Source: UBA1367 sp040268355 (GTDB taxonomy: Bacteria > Actinomycetota > Coriobacteriia > Coriobacteriales > Atopobiaceae). From it: 10,700 bases of DNA. A program made the position numbers and the translations under genes. The stretch's first letter is position 1; the number at the start of each line of letters is the position of its first letter. Location: NCBI GenBank assembly GCA_040268355.1, contig JAWRIT010000161.1:1-10700 (forward strand), read 5' to 3'. Shown here in pieces: positions 6,704-10,700 of the stretch. The notes under the pieces are model-generated. The model ran no database searches and was not told where the DNA came from. It saw only the letters and a list, made by a program, of their open reading frames with translations.

Positions 6704-6738
6704 GCGTCCGTAGCGGGGCTGAGGGATGGTTCGACGCA

Positions 6739-6774
6739 CGAGGGGCCAGGCATCGTCGCTTGGCCCCTCGTTTT
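6739..6774 (+). terminator. Rho-independent terminator after the hydrolase
   Basis: A perfect 10-bp GC-rich stem (6739-6748 with 6761-6770), a 12-nt loop and a TTTT tract at 6771-6774 lie 35 nt after the hydrolase stop. It ends the ACP1-hydrolase unit. The regulator gene converges from the right and stops at 6805. On its strand the stem is not followed by a U-tract, so termination there is weaker or relies on the stem alone. Confidence 0.85.
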
Positions 6775-6804
6775 GCGTCCGCGCGCCTGTGGGCGCTGTG
6801 CCCG

Positions 6805-8418
6805 CTACGGCGAGGCGAGCTCCGAGCGGTCCATGCGCACGCGCGGGCTGAAGAGGCCTAGGTACATGAGGATGCGGAAGCCCAGTTGCAGCTGGAAGAG
6901 CTCCTCGCCGCTCGCAAGGTCCATCCCCAGGACCTCCCGGGCGCGCCGCAGGCGGTAGAGCAGGGTGTTCTTGTGCAGGTTGAGCAGCTGCGAGGCACGC
7001 GCCGTCGATCCCGCCACCTGTAGGTAGACGAACAGGGTCTCCATGAGCTCGCTGCCGTGCCCCTCGTCGTGGGCGGCAAGCCCAAGCAACGCCGGGTGGC
7101 AGAGCGAGAGCAGGTTCTGGCGCCGGTCGGCAAGGTCGAGCAGGTGCCAGGCGGTGAGGTCACGGTAGTGGTAGAGTCCATGGTCCTCGACGGCATGGTC
7201 GACCAGCCTGCCGTAGCGCAGAGCGCTGCGCGCCTGGTCGTAGTTGGCGCGGACCGCGACGATCGAGTCGAAGGCGTTGGACACGCCGACGGTCAGCCCG
7301 TTCAGCGCGGCGACCTCCCGCAGCTTGGGCTCGGTGTGCGTCTCGAGCCCCTCGCCCTCCCTGCGCGAGAACAGGATGACGAGTTGCTGGTGGTAACGCG
7401 TATAGAGCGAATGATGCAGCACGGGCTGCAGCTGCGCCGCCACCTGCTCCGCCTGGCTCTGCGAGAGGCCCTCGCCGGGAGCGTGCAGGCATACCACAAA
7501 GAACTCGTCCTTCGGGTGGAAGTTGAGGGCCTTCATGCGGCGATAGGTCACCGCCTCGCTGGGGCTGCGGTCGCCGAGCAGGTTGGCGAGGAAGTACGAG
7601 CCCATCTCCCCGGAGGTCGGTCCCCAGACCTCGGACTTCTGCAGCTCCTGTCCCACGAGGCCTGTGAGGCGCTCGAGGACCTCCCGGTCAAGCTCCGAGA
7701 AGGACCCGCCGTGCTCCATCATCATCACGTGCGCGATGCAGACCCCTCTGACCATGACGGCCGAGGTCATGGTGTTGCAGGCGAGGATCTCGTTGTAGTG
7801 GAGGTAGAGACCCTTGCCCCGTGCGAGCTTGGAGTCGATGCGCTGGTCGCGAATGTAGGCGACGGCACGGTCGAGCACCGTCTCGTTGGCGATCTCCTGG
7901 GCGATGACGCGCGAGAGCTGGCTGTCGTCCTCGGCAAGCGCCCCGAGGTGATAGCCGACGTAACGGTAGGAGGAGTCCACGACCACGATGGGGTGCCCGA
8001 GCGCGCAGGCGGCCTCCTCGACGAGGTACTGCAGCCCCCGGTTGGATATGTGCGCAGCCACAAGCCTGTTGACGATGCCCGTCAGCTCCTGACCCTCGAT
8101 GAAGGCGTGCACGAGCGCGTTGAAGCAGGCGTAGGGGTTGGCGTCGTCGGCCAGCCACACCAGGTTCGCGTTGGGATGGTCCGCCAGGGGTGCGGCTGGC
8201 TCGGATCCGCCGTAGACCACGCAGCTGAACTGCCTGCCGCTCGGCACCTCGGCAGGCAACATGGTGGAGTCGCCGACGTAGAGGACGTCTCCCCGGAAGG
8301 CGTCATCCTGCTCGCTGGTGAGAAAGCCCACGCTGTAGATGTCGCAGCCGGGATCGGTGAGCGCGCTCGAGCTCACCGAGGAGGCAGGTAGGCGAAGCAG
8401 CAGGTCTGACAGACGCAT
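6805..8418 (-). CDS. PucR/CdaR-type transcriptional regulator
   Basis: A 537-residue cytoplasmic regulator. Residues 1-110 (MRLSDLLLRL...) resemble the PucR-type N-terminal sensing domain. Residues about 115-265 look GAF-like (YLVEEAACALGHPIVVVDSSYRYVGY). Residues about 285-420 fit the GGDEF-like domain of CdaR regulators, with no intact GGDEF motif. The C-terminal PucR helix-turn-helix is clear at about 459-521 (METLFVYLQVAGSTARASQLLNLHKNTLLYRLRR). ATG 8418 has GAGGAGC 6 nt upstream and matches the family N-terminus; the frame stays open upstream but overlaps the divergent promoter region. It is divergent from the thiolase operon and convergent with the ACP1-hydrolase operon, so it is the obvious candidate to control both arms. 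Relatives respond to small metabolites (purines, sugar acids, amino acids) and often activate; the ligand here is unknown. Confidence 0.87.
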   Translation of the reverse strand: MRLSDLLLRLPASSVSSSALTDPGCDIYSVGFLTSEQDDAFRGDVLYVGDSTMLPAEVPSGRQFSCVVYGGSEPAAPLADHPNANLVWLADDANPYACFNALVHAFIEGQELTGIVNRLVAAHISNRGLQYLVEEAACALGHPIVVVDSSYRYVGYHLGALAEDDSQLSRVIAQEIANETVLDRAVAYIRDQRIDSKLARGKGLYLHYNEILACNTMTSAVMVRGVCIAHVMMMEHGGSFSELDREVLERLTGLVGQELQKSEVWGPTSGEMGSYFLANLLGDRSPSEAVTYRRMKALNFHPKDEFFVVCLHAPGEGLSQSQAEQVAAQLQPVLHHSLYTRYHQQLVILFSRREGEGLETHTEPKLREVAALNGLTVGVSNAFDSIVAVRANYDQARSALRYGRLVDHAVEDHGLYHYRDLTAWHLLDLADRRQNLLSLCHPALLGLAAHDEGHGSELMETLFVYLQVAGSTARASQLLNLHKNTLLYRLRRAREVLGMDLASGEELFQLQLGFRILMYLGLFSPRVRMDRSELASP

Positions 8419-8440
8419 GGGAAGCTCCTCGATCGGTGCT

Positions 8441-8456
8441 TTGTGCGAACACACAA
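8441..8456. promoter_or_regulatory. Candidate operator in the regulator-thiolase intergenic region
   Basis: The inverted repeat TTGTG-N6-CACAA (8441-8456) lies 23 nt before the regulator start codon. On the minus strand it overlaps a possible -10 box TATTGT (8453-8458), with a weak -35 TTTCGT 17 bp further upstream. This is a plausible autoregulatory site for the PucR-type protein, which would also sit upstream of the thiolase gene. I see no convincing plus-strand -10 for the thiolase, which would fit activator dependence. The rest of 8457-8570 holds nothing else I can name. Confidence 0.35.
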
Positions 8457-8570
8457 TACCGTAGTTCTCCTCACGACGAAACCTCAGTCCGCCAGACCTC
8501 GAATCCACAGGCGGCACACGACATCATGGAACCATCGGAATCATGTCCCCGTACGAAGGAGCTGAGGCAT

Positions 8571-9857
8571 ATGGCAACGCCGGGCAAGCACCTGCGCAGC
8601 GTCTCGATCGTGGGAGTTGGCTGCACCCCGTTCACCAACTTCGAGGACCACCCCGAGACCAAGGGCATGTCCGAGGGCGAGGCCTTTGGCTACGCCGCCC
8701 TCGAGGCCATCGCCGACGCCGGCCTGGAGCCGCGTGACATCCAGTACTTCTACCACGGCTCCGCCAACCCGTTCATGATCGGCGACTCGCTCACGCCCAA
8801 CATGCAGGTCGCCGAGTGGTTCGGCACGCGCGGCATAGGCTCGGTGCACCACTCCGAGGCCTGCTGCACCGGCTACGTCGCCCTGCAGGAGGCCGCTGCC
8901 GCCGTGGCGTCCGGCGAGTTCGACATCGTGCTCTCCGGCTCGGTCGACCTGGCCGCGAGTCTGCCGGTGGTGGGCGCCCCGGGGCATCTCCGCCGCGATT
9001 TCCCGCTCGAGGAGATGCTGCCCTCCATTCCCATGGTCTACGACCGTGCCTACGGACGCCCGCTCGACTCGGCCTTCGGCATCTCCTTCGACAACTGGAT
9101 CAACGAGTACCGCTGGACCTACGGCCTCACGGACGCCGACATCGACAATGCCCTGAACGCCCTCTCCAAGAACCTGCGCCGTGCGGCCGTGCTCAACCCG
9201 CTCGCCTTCTACGACCAGGACTTCGACCAGGTCGCGGCCGCCCAGGGCCTGCCTGACGCCGACGCGTTTCTGACCTCGATGTTCAATCCCAAGGTCACCC
9301 AGTACCTGCGTGTGAGCGGATTCGAGACCAAGTGCGACGGGGCGTCCGCGCTCGTCGTGATGCCCACCGAGATGGCCGTCGCGCGCGGCTACGACCATCA
9401 GATCGTCGAGGTGCTGGGCACGGGGTCCGCCGCCTATGAGGGCGCCACGCTGGCCAACGAGAAGCACGGGACCTCCGACGGCCAGAAGCAGGTCTATGGG
9501 CTCACCGGCGTCAAGCCCGACGAGATCGACCTGTTCATGTGCAACGACTTCTTCCTGGCCTCCGAGATCGTCGCGGCAGAGGAGTGCGGCTACATCCCGC
9601 GCGGCGAGGCGTGGAAGTACGCCATCGAGGGCCGCACCGCCTTCGACGGCGACAAGCCCATCAACCCGCACGGGGGTCGCTGCAACTTCGGTCACGCGCA
9701 CGGCGCCTCCGGCTTGGCCGACATCTTCGAGGCCGTCAAGCAGATGCGCGGCGAGGCCGGCGAGACCCAGGTGGCCAAGCGCCCCGAGACCACGATGCTG
9801 CGTGGCTTCGGCGGCGGCCAGAACGTCCGTGTCCAGATCATCCGCACCGTGCGCTAG
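8571..9857 (+). CDS. SCP2/thiolase-like enzyme
   Basis: A 428-residue thiolase-fold enzyme. In order: an N-terminal thiolase start (VSIVGVGCTPF, 11-21), the nucleophile region SEACCTGYVALQEA with Cys98 (or Cys99) before Thr-Gly, LSGSVD (121-126), the second half with KCDGASALVV (254-263), LFMCNDFFLASEI (321-333), NPHGG (365-369) and GHAHGASG (374-381) with catalytic His375. The C-terminal Cys-Gly motif of canonical degradative thiolases is missing; MLRGFGGG (409-416) stands there, as in SCP-x/PhlC/Ltp2-like proteins. ATG 8571 has GAAGGAG 9 nt upstream. A DUF35 protein follows 27 nt later, which points to a thiolase-DUF35 complex. Likely chemistry is acyl transfer, Claisen or retro-Claisen, or retro-aldol cleavage on a CoA or carrier-bound acyl chain. 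The particular substrate cannot be deduced. Confidence 0.87.
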   Translation: MATPGKHLRSVSIVGVGCTPFTNFEDHPETKGMSEGEAFGYAALEAIADAGLEPRDIQYFYHGSANPFMIGDSLTPNMQVAEWFGTRGIGSVHHSEACCTGYVALQEAAAAVASGEFDIVLSGSVDLAASLPVVGAPGHLRRDFPLEEMLPSIPMVYDRAYGRPLDSAFGISFDNWINEYRWTYGLTDADIDNALNALSKNLRRAAVLNPLAFYDQDFDQVAAAQGLPDADAFLTSMFNPKVTQYLRVSGFETKCDGASALVVMPTEMAVARGYDHQIVEVLGTGSAAYEGATLANEKHGTSDGQKQVYGLTGVKPDEIDLFMCNDFFLASEIVAAEECGYIPRGEAWKYAIEGRTAFDGDKPINPHGGRCNFGHAHGASGLADIFEAVKQMRGEAGETQVAKRPETTMLRGFGGGQNVRVQIIRTVR

Positions 9858-9884
9858 GCGCCGACACCAGAAGGAGGAAGCATC

Positions 9885-10349
9885 ATGCAGCTTCAGATGA
9901 TGGAACCCATCGTCAAGACGTGGTACGACGGCGTTGCCGAAGGCAGGTACCTGGGCCGCAAGTGCAAGGAGTGCGGCGCCATCGAGTTCCCGCCCCACCT
10001 TGCCTGCAACACCTGCGGCTACCATGAGACCGAGTGGGTGGAGCTCTCGGGGCACGGCACGCTCGTCTCGTTTGTGGTGCCGGGCATCCAGAACGACAAG
10101 CCCTACCTCAAGGCGGTCGCCGCCTATGGCTACGGCGCGGTCAAGCTGGACGAGGGGCCGGTGTACACCTTCGTGGTCTTCTGCGGGAAGAAGAAGGTCG
10201 CCCGCGGCCTGCAGCAGCGCCTGGCAGACGGCGAGGTCATCGGCGTGCACGCACGGCCGATCGACCGCGAGGTGCCCGTCAAGCCCGGTGGGGACGAGAT
10301 GGCGCGCTTCAGCGAGCTCTGCTTCGAGCTCGACGAGGTTGCCGAGTAA
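9885..10349 (+). CDS. DUF35 zinc-ribbon/OB-fold protein
   Basis: A 154-residue protein. A rubredoxin-like zinc ribbon has CKEC (Cys27, Cys30) and CNTC (Cys41, Cys44), preceded by a short helix (about 6-20). An OB-fold follows from about 52 (LSGHGTLVSFVV...) to the C-terminus. Such proteins (ChsH2, PhlB, the archaeal thiolase partner) bind a thiolase-fold enzyme and shape or bridge its acyl-thioester channel. The upstream neighbour, 27 nt away on the same strand, is exactly such an enzyme, so complex formation is likely. ATG 9885 has AAGGAGG 7 nt upstream. All four zinc-ligand cysteines are present. Direct catalysis by this subunit is not expected. The family assignment is secure; the substrate is unknown. 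Confidence 0.9.
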   Translation: MQLQMMEPIVKTWYDGVAEGRYLGRKCKECGAIEFPPHLACNTCGYHETEWVELSGHGTLVSFVVPGIQNDKPYLKAVAAYGYGAVKLDEGPVYTFVVFCGKKKVARGLQQRLADGEVIGVHARPIDREVPVKPGGDEMARFSELCFELDEVAE

Positions 10350-10415
10350 CGGGCCTGGTCACCACAGGCATCAGAGATACGTATGAGGGGTACCGACGAG
10401 ACAGGAGAGACCACC

Positions 10416-10652
10416 ATGAACACCGAGCTGCTTGAGCAACTTGCCGACTTCGCGAAGATCGCCTACGGCTACGACGGCGAGATCACGGCCGAGACCACCT
10501 TCGACGAGCTGGGCAAGGGCTCGATGAAGATGATCGCGCTCACCTCCACCATCGAGAACGAGCTCGATGCCGAGGTCACCATCCATGAGGTCATGAAGAT
10601 GAAGACCTTCGGCGAGCTGGTCGAGCGCGTCGAGGAGGAGATCGAGGAGTAG
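10416..10652 (+). CDS. Atypical acyl carrier protein (ACP2)
   Basis: A 78-residue acidic protein with the acyl-carrier pattern: helix I 3-17, TTFDELGKGSMKMIAL (27-42) with candidate phosphopantetheine Ser36, helix II to about 50 (TIENELDAEV), and TFGELVERVEEEIEE (64-78). The usual Asp-Ser-Leu reads Gly-Ser-Met, which recalls the LGxxS of peptidyl carriers. ATG 10416 has AGGAGA 7 nt upstream. It follows the DUF35 gene by 66 nt on the same strand, in the thiolase operon. It shares with ACP1 (4451-4699) the T-ET-F--L---S core, the E-ELD-EV stretch after the serine and the TFG helix start, so the two are probably old paralogues serving the same system. No terminator is seen in the remaining 48 bases, so the operon may continue to the right. 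Confidence 0.82.
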   Translation: MNTELLEQLADFAKIAYGYDGEITAETTFDELGKGSMKMIALTSTIENELDAEVTIHEVMKMKTFGELVERVEEEIEE

Positions 10653-10700
10653 CCCTCCCTCGTCACGGCAGCATCGACGCTTCCGGCGCGCGCGGCGCAC

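Noticed and set aside
7057..8391. A 444-codon plus-strand open frame opposite the PucR-type regulator
   Set aside because: Antisense of a protein with a clear C-terminal helix-turn-helix; no motif of its own.
8436..8570. Upstream extension of the thiolase to 8436 or 8526
   Set aside because: These starts lack an RBS and the added residues do not resemble a thiolase N-terminus; ATG 8571 has GAAGGAG at normal spacing.
8541..10250. A 569-codon minus-strand open frame opposite the thiolase and DUF35 genes
   Set aside because: It spans two recognisable plus-strand genes and their RBS; the composition is typical of a high-GC antisense frame.
10354..10370. Short inverted repeat GCCTG/CAGGC between DUF35 and ACP2 genes
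   Set aside because: Only 5 bp with a 7-nt loop and no U-tract; too weak to call.

Overview
This is a high-GC window from a bacterium that takes up trehalose through a phosphotransferase system. A PTS, Gram-positive-type Shine-Dalgarno sites (AGGAG/GAAGGAG about 7-9 nt before the starts) and the GC-rich codon use suggest an Actinomycetota genome, perhaps a gut or oral Coriobacteriia such as Olsenella or a relative. That placement is inference; the window has no rRNA or other phylogenetic marker.

Left third (1-4190): a compact trehalose locus. treB (PTS EIIBC) and treC (trehalose-6-phosphate hydrolase) lie on the minus strand, with an 83-bp gap that contains a long hairpin. A GntR/UTRA repressor (treR) is divergent on the plus strand. 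The shared promoter region has a good sigma70-type promoter for treB and two TGTGCA-centred boxes that are candidate TreR operators. Trehalose would be imported as trehalose-6-phosphate by TreB, hydrolysed by TreC to glucose and glucose-6-phosphate, and TreR would sense trehalose-6-phosphate.

Right two thirds (4451-10652): an accessory-looking acyl-carrier/thiolase locus in two arms. Arm A, plus strand: a small acyl carrier protein, then a CocE/X-Pro-dipeptidase-type alpha/beta-hydrolase, ending in a clear Rho-independent terminator. A PucR/CdaR-type regulator follows on the minus strand, convergent with arm A and divergent from arm B. Arm B, plus strand: an SCP2/thiolase-like enzyme, a DUF35 zinc-ribbon/OB-fold protein and a second acyl carrier protein, probably continuing past the right edge.

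Thiolase plus DUF35 is a known two-subunit arrangement (PhlC-PhlB in diacetylphloroglucinol synthesis, Ltp2-ChsH2 in steroid side-chain degradation, and the archaeal thiolase/HMG-CoA synthase complex). Here it is combined with two atypical carrier proteins that both lack the Asp of the usual Asp-Ser-Leu motif, and with an unusual CocE-type hydrolase. I do not recognise this combination as a described pathway. The best working idea is a small carrier-protein-dependent system that makes or breaks a C-C or acyl bond, controlled by the PucR-type protein. Its substrate cannot be read from the sequence.
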